Assembly: GCF_001874525.1 (NCBI RefSeq)
Contig: NZ_LKAQ01000004.1
Coordinates: 1,411,171-1,475,170 of the forward strand
Origin: Pseudodesulfovibrio hydrargyri
Lineage (GTDB): Bacteria > Desulfobacterota > Desulfovibrionia > Desulfovibrionales > Desulfovibrionaceae
Reading direction: 5' to 3'
Length of the DNA: 64,000 nt
Made by a program: the position numbers and the translations under genes. The notes under the pieces were generated by a model. It was not told where the DNA came from. It ran no database searches and worked only from the letters and a program-made list of their open reading frames with translations. Positions 1-8,454 of the stretch are shown here, piece after piece. Each line of letters opens with the position of its first letter. Within the stretch, counting starts at the first letter, position 1.

Positions 1-117
1 TTTTTGTATGCGCATTCGCGCGTGTGGCGGGATAAGGAAGGGCGTGCGTCTAACACGGCAAGACTTGCGTGCGAAGCGAGACCTTGCAAAGAAGCCCGTC
101 TGACCGCGTTCGCACCC

Positions 118-197
118 CGCGAAGCGGCGCCAAAAAGTTTTGAAGGGGAGTCCAGAGGGGAAACTTTTTCAAAAGTTTCCCCTCTGGCCGCCGGAGG
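118..197 (-). repeat. Family 1 3'-end hairpin repeat, copy 1
   Basis: Dispersed element read on the minus strand directly after the HD-GYP gene, whose stop is at 203-205. It starts with the TGCCTCCGGCGGCC box, continues into a perfect 17-bp stem (152-168 with 171-187) and ends with the CTCCCCTTCAAA and CTTTTT segment and a CGCTTCGCGG tail. Five more copies are in this window, all oriented the same way relative to a nearby gene end or to each other. The stem is long enough to act as a terminator or 3'-end stabiliser, which is inference. Confidence 0.85.
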
Positions 198-202
198 CAT
201 TC

Positions 203-802
203 CTAAAATAAATCGATTCGGCCGTCGGTTTTTTTGTACCAGGTCAGGAATCCGTCCACGCATTCGGGGCAGAGCTGTTTGTCGCGTTCCTCGGCGATGA
301 CTTCGGCGGCCACGGCCCGGGGCAGGGAGTCCCGGTGCGGGCGTTCGGAGATCATGGCGCAGTAGGTATCGGCCACGGAGATGAGCCGGGCCAGACGGGG
401 GATTTCAGATCCGGCCAGGCCGTTGGGGTAGCCCGAGCCGTCCCACCGTTCGTGGTGGGACAGGCAGACTTCGGCCACGTCGGCCAGGGCCGGGATGGGC
501 GCGAGCAGGGCCGCGCCCAGGCGCGTGTGTTCCTGGATGTGCTTGAACTCCTGGGGGCTGAGCTTGCCGGTCTTGCGCAGCACCGCGTCGCTGGTGCCGA
601 CCAGGCCGATATTGTGCAGCCTGCCGACGATCAGCAGCCGTTCCAGGATGTTCTTGGGCCGGTCCAAAGCCTTGGCGATGCCGTGGGCCACGCGGGCGAC
701 CTTTTCGGAGTGGAAAGCTGTGGATTCGGTGCGCGCCTCGGCGGCGCGGGCGATCTCGATCAGGCTGGCCAGTATTTCTGCGGAACAGGTTTCGGGTGAC
801 AT
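203..802 (-). CDS. Degenerate HD-GYP domain protein
   Basis: A 199-residue protein made almost entirely of an HD-GYP domain, the fold of cyclic-di-GMP phosphodiesterases. The GYP part is intact (HHERWDGSGYP, near residues 116-126), and HS..VARVAHGIA resembles the first helix. The metal-binding HD doublet is replaced by HN in the segment LHNIGL, where active members read HDIGK, so one metal ligand and the following lysine are missing. A C-terminal CPECVD segment adds two cysteines. It is probably a sensor or scaffold, or has reduced activity. The ATG at 802 has a GGAG six bases upstream. The gene stands alone, divergent from the helicase gene, and a family 1 hairpin follows its stop codon. Confidence 0.85.
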   Translation of the reverse strand: MSPETCSAEILASLIEIARAAEARTESTAFHSEKVARVAHGIAKALDRPKNILERLLIVGRLHNIGLVGTSDAVLRKTGKLSPQEFKHIQEHTRLGAALLAPIPALADVAEVCLSHHERWDGSGYPNGLAGSEIPRLARLISVADTYCAMISERPHRDSLPRAVAAEVIAEERDKQLCPECVDGFLTWYKKTDGRIDLF

Positions 803-918
803 GGCACGCTCCGAGGTTTGAACAATTTTGTCTGGGGCGAGTATGTGGCGGGCCCCGGACCGGGTGCAATTATATTTCGCGGCTTGCCTCGCCCGTCCGC
901 CCGAAGTAGGATTCAGGC

Positions 919-3816
919 GTGGAAAGCCCTGTCCTTGAATACGTCTCGGCCATGCTCGATTCCGAGCGCATGGCCCACCAGATAGCCCACCATCGAGTTG
1001 TCGAGGGCGCGGACGCCCGTTTCGGCGAGCCGCGCAGGCCGTGGCCCGCCGCCCTGCGGAGCGCTCTCTCCCTGCTCGGCATCGACCGGCTCTACGACCA
1101 CCAGGCCGAGGCCGTGGACTATGTCCGGGCGGGCAGGCACGTGGTCGTGGCCACGCCCACGGCCAGCGGCAAGACCCTGACCTACAACCTGCCCGTGATG
1201 GAGCAGATCCTGGCCGACCCCGAGTCCAAGGCGCTCTATCTCTTTCCGCTCAAGGCCCTGGCCCAGGACCAGCTCAAGGGGTTCAACGAGCTGGCCGCGC
1301 TCCTGCCGCTGGACGGGCGCGAGGACCGCAGGCCCACGGCGGCCATCTACGACGGCGACACCTCGCCCCATTTTCGCAAGAAGATCCGCAACTCGCCGCC
1401 CAACGTGATCCTGTCCAACCCGGAGATGGTCCACCTGTCCATGCTTCCGCACCATGCGGGCTGGGCCGAGTTCCTGTCCGGGCTGACCCATATCGTGGTT
1501 GACGAGGTGCATACCTACCGGGGCGTCATGGGCGGACACATGGCCATGGTCTTCCGCAGGCTGATGCGGCTGTGCCGCTACTACGGGGCCAGTCCGACCT
1601 TCGTCTTCTGCTCGGCCACTATCGGCAATCCGGCGGAATTATGCAAGATGCTCACCGGGCTCGACGCGCATCCTATTCTCGAATCCGGGGCCGCGCGGGG
1701 CGGGCGGCACATGGTCTTCGTCAACCCGGACGGCAGCCCGTCCGGGGCGGCCATTTCCCTGCTCCGGGCGGCGTTGGCCAGGGGGTTGCGGACCATCGTC
1801 TACTGCCAGTCGCGCAAGATGACCGAGCTGATCTCCATCTGGGCGGCCGAGAAGAGCGGGGAGTTCAAGAGCCGCATTTCTGCCTACCGGGCCGGGTTTT
1901 TGCCCGAGGAACGGCGCGAGATCGAGGCTCGCATGGCCGACGGCGAGCTGCTGGCGGTCATCTCCACCTCGGCGCTCGAGCTGGGCATCGACATCGGCGG
2001 CCTGGATGTCTGCATCATGGTCGGCTACCCGGGCTCGATCATGGCCACCCTGCAGCGGGGCGGACGCGTGGGCCGCAGCCAGCGGGATTCGGCGGTGGCG
2101 CTCATCGCCCAGGAGGACGCCCTGGACCAGTATTTCATGCGCAACCCGGACGACTTCTTCGCCCGTCCGCCCGAGTCGGCCATGCTCAATCCGTTCAATC
2201 CGGTGGTCATGGACCGGCACCTGGTCTGCGCGGCCGCCGAATTGACCCTGCGGCGCGGCGAGCCGTTCCTGGCCGAGGAGCCGGTGGCCCTGCGGGTGGA
2301 GCAGATGGTCGCGGCCGGGCACCTCTTCGAAGTGGAGCCGGACCTGCCCGGGCATCCGACCGAGATCGTCACCCACCGCAAACGGCCGCACCGTGACGTG
2401 GACCTGCGCGGGGCGGGCAGCCAGATGCACATCGAGGACAACTCCCTGAGTGATGAAAAAGCGCCGGTGATAGGCACCATCGACCAGTACCGGGCCTTTC
2501 GCGAGACCCATCCGGGCGCGGTCTATCTGCACCGGGGGCGGACCTTCGTCATCCGGGACATGGATCTTTCGACCAACGCGGTGCATGCCGTGGCCCAGCG
2601 CGTGGGATACTACACCAAACCGCGCGGGTCCAAGGACACCGAGATACTGGAAGTGCTCGGCCAGAAGGCGAGCTTCGGCACGCGGGTTTATTTCGGGCGG
2701 GTCAAGGTCACGGACCAGATCACCGGGTACGAGAAACGCTCCGTTCGCGGCGGCAAGCTGCTCGGCATCGTGCCGCTCGACCTGCCGCCCCAGGTCTTCG
2801 AGACCGAGGCCATCTGGTTCGAAATCGGCCACGACATCCGGCGGCGCTGCGAGGAGGAATTCCTCCACTTCATGGGCGGCATCCACGCCTTCGAGCACGC
2901 GGCCATCGGCATGCTCCCGCTGCTGGTCATGACCGACCGCAACGACCTGGGCGGCATCTCCACGCCCATGCACCCCCAGGTGGAGGGCCCGGCCGTGTTC
3001 ATCTACGACGGCATGCCCGGCGGCGCGGGGTTGACCCGCCAGGCCTTCGAACGGGCCGACGAACTCATCGAGACCACGCTTTCAACCATCCGGGACTGCC
3101 CGTGCGAGCTGGGCTGTCCGTCCTGCGTGCATTCGCCCAAGTGCGGGTCGGGCAACCGGCCCATCGACAAACGGGCCGCCCTGTTCGTGCTGGAATCCAT
3201 CCGCTCGGGCGACCCCCAATCCATCACTCCAAAGGAAATCGACGTGAACACGCTCCCCGGCATCGACGTGAAGCGGCCCGCGCCCAAGCGATACGGCGTC
3301 CTGGACATCGAGACCCGCTACTCCGCCGACGAGGTCGGCGGCTGGAACCGCGCCGACCGCATGGGCGTGTCCATCGCCTGCCTGTGGGACTCGGCCGAGG
3401 AGGCCATGTTCGACTACGAGCAGGACGACATGGACGGACTGGTGGCGCACCTGCAAAAGTTCGACCTGGTCATCGGCTTCAACCACGTGAAGTTCGACTA
3501 CGCGGTGCTCGGCGGCCTGCACCCCTTCGGGTTCCGCTCCCTGCCCAATCTCGACCTGCTGGTGGAGGTCAACAACCGGCTGGGCTACCGGGTCAAGCTC
3601 GACAACATCGCCTCGGCCACGCTCGGCGCGGGCAAGTCCGCCGACGGCCTGATGGCGCTCAAGTGGTGGAAGGAAGGGCGGCTGGACCTGATCACCGAAT
3701 ACTGCCGTCAGGACGTGGCCGTGACCCGGGACGTCTATCTGTTCGGCCGCGAGCATGGCCACATCTTCTTCACCAACAAGGCCTCCCAGAAGGTGAAGCT
3801 GCCCGTTGATTGGTAG
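919..3816 (+). CDS. MrfA/YprA-type helicase fused to a YprB/MrfB-like exonuclease domain
   Basis: A 965-residue protein. Residues about 50-420 are a superfamily 2 helicase with Walker A ATPTASGKT (78-86) and DEVH (195-198). DUF1998 follows, with a cysteine cluster at 727, 729, 733, 736 and 742 as in MrfA/YprA, where it binds metal. From about residue 790 there is a separate RNase H-like exonuclease domain: DIE at 796-798, HVKFD ending in D860, and YCRQD at 928-932, giving a DEDD set with a Y-x3-D third motif. In Bacillus subtilis MrfA (helicase) and MrfB (exonuclease) are separate proteins that repair mitomycin C damage; here both activities seem joined in one chain. The start is GTG at 919, with ATG 952 as an alternative. 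A family 2 hairpin begins immediately after the stop. Confidence 0.88.
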   Translation: MESPVLEYVSAMLDSERMAHQIAHHRVVEGADARFGEPRRPWPAALRSALSLLGIDRLYDHQAEAVDYVRAGRHVVVATPTASGKTLTYNLPVMEQILADPESKALYLFPLKALAQDQLKGFNELAALLPLDGREDRRPTAAIYDGDTSPHFRKKIRNSPPNVILSNPEMVHLSMLPHHAGWAEFLSGLTHIVVDEVHTYRGVMGGHMAMVFRRLMRLCRYYGASPTFVFCSATIGNPAELCKMLTGLDAHPILESGAARGGRHMVFVNPDGSPSGAAISLLRAALARGLRTIVYCQSRKMTELISIWAAEKSGEFKSRISAYRAGFLPEERREIEARMADGELLAVISTSALELGIDIGGLDVCIMVGYPGSIMATLQRGGRVGRSQRDSAVALIAQEDALDQYFMRNPDDFFARPPESAMLNPFNPVVMDRHLVCAAAELTLRRGEPFLAEEPVALRVEQMVAAGHLFEVEPDLPGHPTEIVTHRKRPHRDVDLRGAGSQMHIEDNSLSDEKAPVIGTIDQYRAFRETHPGAVYLHRGRTFVIRDMDLSTNAVHAVAQRVGYYTKPRGSKDTEILEVLGQKASFGTRVYFGRVKVTDQITGYEKRSVRGGKLLGIVPLDLPPQVFETEAIWFEIGHDIRRRCEEEFLHFMGGIHAFEHAAIGMLPLLVMTDRNDLGGISTPMHPQVEGPAVFIYDGMPGGAGLTRQAFERADELIETTLSTIRDCPCELGCPSCVHSPKCGSGNRPIDKRAALFVLESIRSGDPQSITPKEIDVNTLPGIDVKRPAPKRYGVLDIETRYSADEVGGWNRADRMGVSIACLWDSAEEAMFDYEQDDMDGLVAHLQKFDLVIGFNHVKFDYAVLGGLHPFGFRSLPNLDLLVEVNNRLGYRVKLDNIASATLGAGKSADGLMALKWWKEGRLDLITEYCRQDVAVTRDVYLFGREHGHIFFTNKASQKVKLPVDW

Positions 3817-3979
3817 GCGGCTTCCGAGAGCGGCGCATCCGCACATTTTTCCCGGCCGGGCCAATCCTCACGTAGACGGCTATCGCTGCTGTAGTCGTCT
3901 CTAAGACCGAGCAATGAGGCACGCTGCGGTTGCCCCGGCCGGGAGAAAATGCACATATGCAGCACTCTCGAAAGCCTGA
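3817..3979 (+). repeat. Family 2 structured repeat, copy A
   Basis: Begins with the first base after the helicase stop. The 5' flank reads GCGGCTTCCGAGAGCGG then CATCCGCACATTTTT, followed by a stem CCCGGCCGGG (3851-3860 with 3934-3943, extended outward by TTTT and AAAA), a loop containing ATCCTCACGTA and ACGCTGCGGTTG, and the 3' flank GAGAAAATGCACA ... CACTCTCGAAAGCCTGA. Flanks and loop boxes are shared with copies B (4951-5067) and C (17911-18034), but the stem sequence is different in each copy and still pairs. No protein is apparent. Confidence 0.8.
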
Positions 3980-4118
3980 GCGGGCCGCCGGTTCTTCCAT
4001 GTAAAAAAGCCTATCGCGGAGAGACGTTGTTTGCCGCCGACGGCGGCAAAGGCGCTCCAAGGCGGGAGGGGCGTTTGCGGCCGAGCCAAGGCTGGACGGC
4101 GATTTCAGGCTCTATTTT

Positions 4119-4145
4119 TTGACAGCGTGCGCTTTGCCGTATTAG
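4119..4145 (+). promoter_or_regulatory. Candidate sigma-70 promoter for the Sel1 gene
   Basis: A perfect -35 hexamer TTGACA (4119-4124) and TATTAG (4140-4145) separated by 15 bases, about 45 bases before the Sel1 ATG at 4189. The -10 match is partial and the spacing short. A 10-bp perfect hairpin (4030-4050, TTTGCCGCCG arms) lies upstream. Confidence 0.4.
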
Positions 4146-4188
4146 ACCGGGTATGACGGAACTGTGTCCCAACACAGAGGTGGTGCCC

Positions 4189-4959
4189 ATGTTCAAGCGG
4201 TTGTTCCAGTTTCTCTTCTTTGCCTACCTGCTCCTGGCGGGCGTCCAGCATTCGGCTCTTCCCGAGGTCGAGCACGAATTGAAGGCCGCGGCCCGGTCCG
4301 GGGATGCCGAGGCCCAGTTGATCCTGGCGCGCAAGTATTTCGAGGGCGACTTCGGCAGCCACGACCCGGCCGAGGCCGCGCGCTGGCTGCAACGGGCCGC
4401 GGACCAGGGCAATGCCGACGCCCAAAACATCCTCGGACGGTTCTATCTCGCGGGGTTGGGCGTGGAGCGGGATGCGGCCGGGGGATTGGCCCTGCTTCGG
4501 GCCGCGGCCGACCAGGGCCAGCCCCAGGCCCAGGCCTACATGGCCTACGCCTATGGCCAGGGCGACGGGGTGGAGCGCAACGCGGCCGAGTTCCTGCGCT
4601 GGACCCGTAAGGCCGCTCAGAGCGGCGACGCCCGCAGCCAATACAACCTGGCCACCCTCTGTCTGACCGGCAGCCTGGTCCCCCAAGACGTCCCCGAGGG
4701 CCGTCGCTGGCTCGAACTCTCGGCGGACCAGGGCTTCACCGAGGCCCAGGTGGCCCTGGGCGAACTGCTTATCCGGGGCATAAACCAGCCCCCGGACCGG
4801 GTCGAGGCATGCAAGTGGTTCGCCATCGCCGGGACCAAGGGCCACCCCCGGGCCGAACAACGCCTCAACCAGATCGTCGAGCACATGACGAAAGAGGAAA
4901 TGAACGAGGCGGCCCATCGCGCCAATGTCTGGCTTCAAGCCCAGAGCGGTTTGCGGTAG
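4189..4959 (+). CDS. Exported Sel1-repeat protein
   Basis: About 256 residues: an N-terminal signal segment (MFKRLFQFLFFAYLLLAG) followed by about five Sel1-type helical repeats carrying the AxxxLxxAAxxGxxxAQ pattern (for example WLQRAADQGNADAQ). Such solenoids act as protein-binding scaffolds, usually in the envelope; the partner cannot be told from sequence. The ATG at 4189 is chosen over the in-frame ATG at 4153 because AGAGGTGG sits just before it and because it puts the signal peptide at the terminus. The last codons, SGLR-stop, lie inside the 5' flank of family 2 copy B, so the repeat appears to supply the stop codon. Confidence 0.8.
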   Translation: MFKRLFQFLFFAYLLLAGVQHSALPEVEHELKAAARSGDAEAQLILARKYFEGDFGSHDPAEAARWLQRAADQGNADAQNILGRFYLAGLGVERDAAGGLALLRAAADQGQPQAQAYMAYAYGQGDGVERNAAEFLRWTRKAAQSGDARSQYNLATLCLTGSLVPQDVPEGRRWLELSADQGFTEAQVALGELLIRGINQPPDRVEACKWFAIAGTKGHPRAEQRLNQIVEHMTKEEMNEAAHRANVWLQAQSGLR

Positions 4960-5067
4960 CGGGCCATCTCACTTTTCCCTGATGGGCTTTCATCCTCATG
5001 TGGAAGGCTACGTTGCGGTGAAAGCCCACCAGGAGAAAATGCCCAACTGCCCACTCTCTCAAGCCTG
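4951..5067 (+). repeat. Family 2 structured repeat, copy B
   Basis: The 5' flank TTGCGGTAGCGGGCCATCT contains the Sel1 stop codon. The stem CCTGATGGGCTTTCA (4978-4992) pairs with TGAAAGCCCACCAGG (5019-5033) with one mismatch. The loop carries ATCCTCATG and TACGTTGCGG, matching loop boxes in copies A and C. The 3' flank is GAGAAAATGCCCAACTGCCC then ACTCTCTCAAGCCTGA. The stem is unrelated in sequence to those of copies A and C, although the flanks are the same. Confidence 0.8.
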
Positions 5068-5183
5068 AATGGAAAGCGGCGGTCTGGCCTGTTGAAGAGA
5101 GGAGCGCGCGGCTCTGTGGATGGATTGCTTACCGGAAGTCGATCGATAGGCCTGATTGCGAGCGTTCTGCTTAGGAGCATCCC

Positions 5184-5216
5184 CCGGAAATGTGCGGATG
5201 CGCTATCGCAAGCCGG
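5184..5216 (-). repeat. Family 2 structured repeat, partial copy D
   Basis: Read on the minus strand, the bases directly after the amidase stop match the 5' flank of family 2 (CGGCTTGCGATAGCG ... GCACATTTCC), closest to the flank of copy C at 18000-18034. The stem and 3' flank are not recognisable beyond it, so this looks like a truncated copy. The stretch 5068-5183 between copies B and D shows nothing I can assign. Confidence 0.6.
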
Positions 5217-6998
5217 CTAATTCATCGCATACCGTTCAATCTGGCTTTTGTAGGTGAGTATGCCTTCGACAATGCCGTCGGACAGGTGGTCGAGGTACTT
5301 GTCCGAGCGCAGCCGCTTGGATTCGGTGCTGTTGGTGATGTAGCCGATCTCCACCAGGATGGAGGGCATCTTCGCGCCCATGAGCACGTAGAACGGGGCC
5401 TCGCGGGTGCCCTTGTTGTTCAGGGGGTAGGCCTTGCGCACCCGCTTGATGGTGCTGGCCTGCACGTCTCCGGCCAGGTCGCGGGACTCCTTGATCTTGG
5501 AGTTGACCATCAGGTCGGTCAGGATGAACTGCAGGTCCGAGATGGCGCGCGGGTCCACGGCGTTTTCGCGGGCCGCGATGCGCACGGCCGCGTCGGTCTT
5601 GGCCAGGTTCAGGCTGTATGTCTCCAGCCCGCTGACCTTGCTGCTGCGGTTGGCGTTGCAGTGGATGGACAGGAACAGGTCCGCCTTCTGGGCGTTGGCC
5701 ATGGCCGTGCGCTTCTCCAGCGGGATGAACACATCCGTGCTGCGGGTATAGATGATGTTGAATCCCTTGTCCCGGAGCTTGCCGCCGACCAGCTTGGCGA
5801 ACTTCAGGTTGATGTCCTTTTCGCGCAGGCCGTGAGCCATGGCCCCGGGGTCCTTTCCACCGTGCCCGGCGTCGATCATGATCGTGCGCACGGTCAGGCC
5901 GAGCTGCTCCAGGAGGCTTCCGGCCATCTGCTTGCTGCCCTTGGGCGGGCGGTAGTCCGAGTTCGCCGGGGTCTTGTGCTCGGGTTCGGCCTTGGCCACG
6001 GTTGTCGGGGCGGGCGTCTTGCCGTCCGGCGCGTACACGTCGATGACGATGCGGTAGGGGTTCTGCAGGGGGAAGATCTTGTAGTCCTGCATGTTCAGGA
6101 AATCGAGGACCACGCGGGTGGTGTCCTTGGAATACTGGCCGGTGCGGATGGACCGCAATATGCCGTCGGATACGGTGGTGGCCGCGGTCACGTCGTGGCC
6201 CAGGCGGGAGTCCTGCAGGTCGATGTACAGCCGGTGCGGGCGGTTCACCTTGGGGTTGGGGCCGAGCACCTGGTAGCGGTACTTGACCTGGGCGTCGAGT
6301 TCCAGGACCACGCGGGTGTATTCGTCGCTGGAGGTGTACCGGACCACGTCCAGGTGGGCCAGTCCGGCGGGGTCCTTGAGCTTGGCGGTCACGGCCTGCT
6401 GGCGGACCGGTGCGGGCTTGTTCGGGGCCGGGGCGGCGCCGCCCGAGGCCTCCCTGATGGAGGCGTCGTAGTTGCCCAGCCGCTTCAGGGCGACCTCGGC
6501 CTTGTCGCGCATGTCCGAGCGCGGGTAGTCGACGATGATGGCCGCCAGATCGTGCCGGGCGTTGGCGGTTTCCTTGAGCCTTCTGTCGTAGATGTCGGCC
6601 CGGCGGTACAGGCAGTCGTCGGCCCAGCCGTGGCGCGGATACCGGGACAGGACCCGGCCGTAGTAGTCCACGGCCCGGCGGAAGTCGGACTTGAGCCCGG
6701 AGCGGGCCCCCAGTTCCTCGTATACCCGGCCTATGTAATACAGGGCCTTGGGCGCGTAGGGCCCGTTGGGCGAGGCCTTGAGGCAGAGGGAGAAGCTCTT
6801 CTCCACCTTCTGCCAGTTGGAGCGGTATTTGGCCCTGCGCGAATCCTTGGCCAGGGAATGGAACTCGGAGTGCCCCACGGTGAAATAGGATTTGGCCGAC
6901 GCGGCGAGGGCCGGGGAAGGACATAGCAAAAGGGCCGCAAGGGCGCAAAGCGCCAAGGCGGACAGCAGACGTATTTTGGCGGCGTAAAGCTGCTTCAT
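5217..6998 (-). CDS. amiC: N-acetylmuramoyl-L-alanine amidase (AmiC type) with AMIN domain
   Basis: 593 residues. It cleaves the amide bond between MurNAc and L-Ala in peptidoglycan, acting in the periplasm during daughter-cell separation. Order: signal peptide (residues 1-34), a tetratricopeptide-like helical region, an AMIN domain (YTRVVLELD ... HRLYIDLQD) that targets such enzymes to the envelope, and a C-terminal Amidase_3 domain. Zinc ligands and catalytic residues are visible: DAGHGG with H379, REKD, SIHCNA and VEIGYI. The open frame runs further upstream, but ATG 6998 is chosen because it gives a clean signal peptide. TPR plus AMIN plus Amidase_3 is a common deltaproteobacterial layout. 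A partial family 2 repeat abuts the stop. Confidence 0.9.
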   Translation of the reverse strand: MKQLYAAKIRLLSALALCALAALLLCPSPALAASAKSYFTVGHSEFHSLAKDSRRAKYRSNWQKVEKSFSLCLKASPNGPYAPKALYYIGRVYEELGARSGLKSDFRRAVDYYGRVLSRYPRHGWADDCLYRRADIYDRRLKETANARHDLAAIIVDYPRSDMRDKAEVALKRLGNYDASIREASGGAAPAPNKPAPVRQQAVTAKLKDPAGLAHLDVVRYTSSDEYTRVVLELDAQVKYRYQVLGPNPKVNRPHRLYIDLQDSRLGHDVTAATTVSDGILRSIRTGQYSKDTTRVVLDFLNMQDYKIFPLQNPYRIVIDVYAPDGKTPAPTTVAKAEPEHKTPANSDYRPPKGSKQMAGSLLEQLGLTVRTIMIDAGHGGKDPGAMAHGLREKDINLKFAKLVGGKLRDKGFNIIYTRSTDVFIPLEKRTAMANAQKADLFLSIHCNANRSSKVSGLETYSLNLAKTDAAVRIAARENAVDPRAISDLQFILTDLMVNSKIKESRDLAGDVQASTIKRVRKAYPLNNKGTREAPFYVLMGAKMPSILVEIGYITNSTESKRLRSDKYLDHLSDGIVEGILTYKSQIERYAMN

Positions 6999-7149
6999 GG
7001 CATATCGGACCGGGGCTCGGGTCTGGCCCGCCCGGCATCGCCTTCCCGCAGGCGCATGTCCGGCAGGTTCATTAAGTCCGCATTTTTCCGAAGATTCTAA
7101 AAAAAGTCCAGAAAAAAAGCAAAGGCCCCTGAATGCCCGGCCGACCGGG

Positions 7150-7887
7150 TCAGGCCAGGCCGGTGGACAGCCACCGGGCCCAGTCCCCGCGCCCGTTTTC
7201 GCGAGCCAGGGCGGCGGCGGATTCCCAGTCGTAGTCCACCTCGACGAACTCCGCGTCCCAGCCCGAGGCCGTGCGCGAGACCACGGCGTAGGCGGCCCGG
7301 GGTGAACCGCTGGCCATGGCGTGGGGCGGGTCGTCGTCATTGTAGGCGGGCAGTCCCACGCTGCCCGGGTTGATCACGGTCATGCCGCCGGCCAGGGCCA
7401 GTCCGGCGTGGTGGCTGTGCCCGGCCAGGACCAGGGTGCATCCCTCCGCCTCGGGCAGGAGGTCGGCCAGGACGGCGCCCGGCTCGCGCGGGGCGGGCAG
7501 GCCGGTGGCCACGTCCTCGAGCAGGTAGGCGGCGTCGTCCTTGGGCGTGCCATGGCAGAGCAGGATATCCGGTTCGAGGCGCAGGGTTCCGGGCAGCCCG
7601 GCCAGCCAGGCCAGGGGGGCGGGGCCGAGCAGGCCGCGCACCGCGTCCACCGCGGGCGGGGGCGCGTCGTCCAGGAGGATGCGGTCCTGGTTGCCGAGCA
7701 CGGTCGGCATGGGGTGTTTCGCAAGCACCGCCCAGGTTCCGGCCGGGTCCAGGGGGCCGTAGAAGGTGTCGCCTAGGTTGACGAAGCGGGTCAGCCCGTG
7801 CGCTTTCGCATGGGCCAGAACGGCCTTGAGCGCGGCCGCGTTGCCGTGGATGTCGGCCAGAACGGCCAGAGGCTCTTGACTTTTCAT
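7150..7887 (-). CDS. Calcineurin-like metallophosphoesterase (YfcE/MJ0936-like)
   Basis: 245 residues of the compact bacterial phosphodiesterase type. The metal-binding motifs appear in order: VLADIHGN near the N-terminus, LGDTFYGP, VLGNQD, LAGHSHH and NPGSVG. Relatives hydrolyse phosphodiesters such as cyclic nucleotides in the cytoplasm; the substrate is not predictable. There is no signal peptide. ATG 7887 is preferred over the longer in-frame start at 7923 because homology begins with the strand leading into DIHGN. The gene is divergent from cheD. The 151 bases between it and amiC (6999-7149) contain A/T runs but no convincing site. Confidence 0.85.
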   Translation of the reverse strand: MKSQEPLAVLADIHGNAAALKAVLAHAKAHGLTRFVNLGDTFYGPLDPAGTWAVLAKHPMPTVLGNQDRILLDDAPPPAVDAVRGLLGPAPLAWLAGLPGTLRLEPDILLCHGTPKDDAAYLLEDVATGLPAPREPGAVLADLLPEAEGCTLVLAGHSHHAGLALAGGMTVINPGSVGLPAYNDDDPPHAMASGSPRAAYAVVSRTASGWDAEFVEVDYDWESAAALARENGRGDWARWLSTGLA

Positions 7888-7974
7888 GGGACCCACTATC
7901 CGCAAAACAGGGCCCGAAGGCAAGGGTGCGGATGTTCTTTACTCTACGGCCTTGCCGATATATGAGGGCCGGAA

Positions 7975-8454
7975 ATGAACAATACGCACGTTGTCGGCAT
8001 ATCGGACATGAAGCTGTCCACCAATCCCGGAGACGTCATCGTCACCTATTCCCTGGGCTCCTGTCTCGGGGTCACGGTCTACGACCCCAAGGCGCGGATC
8101 GGCGGCATGGTCCACTGTCTGCTGCCCACGGCCGCCGCTGCCAAGGAAAAGGCGCGGGCCAACCCGTTCATGTTCGTGAACACCGGGGTGGCCATGACCG
8201 TGCGCCGTCTGGTGGACCTCGGGGCCGACAAGAACCGGCTGGTCTTCAAGGCGGCCGGCGGGGCGAACATGCGCAAGGACCGCATCTTCGACACCGGCGT
8301 GCGCAATTTCAACGCGCTGATGAAGCTGCTGGAGCGCAACGGCAGGCTGCTGACGGCCAAGGACGTGGGCGGCACGATTCCCCGGACACTCTTTCTGTAC
8401 CTGGATACCGGTCGTGTGGTAGTAAGGTCATTGGGGAAAGAGAGCGACCTATGA
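7975..8454 (+). CDS. cheD: Chemoreceptor glutamine deamidase CheD
   Basis: 159 residues covering the whole CheD fold. CheD deamidates specific glutamines of chemoreceptors and can bind CheC, tuning chemotaxis. The catalytic cysteine and histidine are visible as YSLGSC (C30) and GGMVHCLLP (H47), and the AAGGANM segment is typical of the family. The ATG follows GAGGGCCGGAA. Its stop overlaps the next start as ATGA (8451-8454), so CheD and the HDOD protein are translationally coupled, which ties the HDOD protein to chemotaxis or motility signalling. No receptor gene lies nearby. Confidence 0.95.
   Translation: MNNTHVVGISDMKLSTNPGDVIVTYSLGSCLGVTVYDPKARIGGMVHCLLPTAAAAKEKARANPFMFVNTGVAMTVRRLVDLGADKNRLVFKAAGGANMRKDRIFDTGVRNFNALMKLLERNGRLLTAKDVGGTIPRTLFLYLDTGRVVVRSLGKESDL

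Noticed and set aside
5190..6926. A long plus-strand frame opposite amiC
   Set aside because: GC-rich shadow of the amidase, Val/Gly-rich, without a ribosome-binding site or motif.
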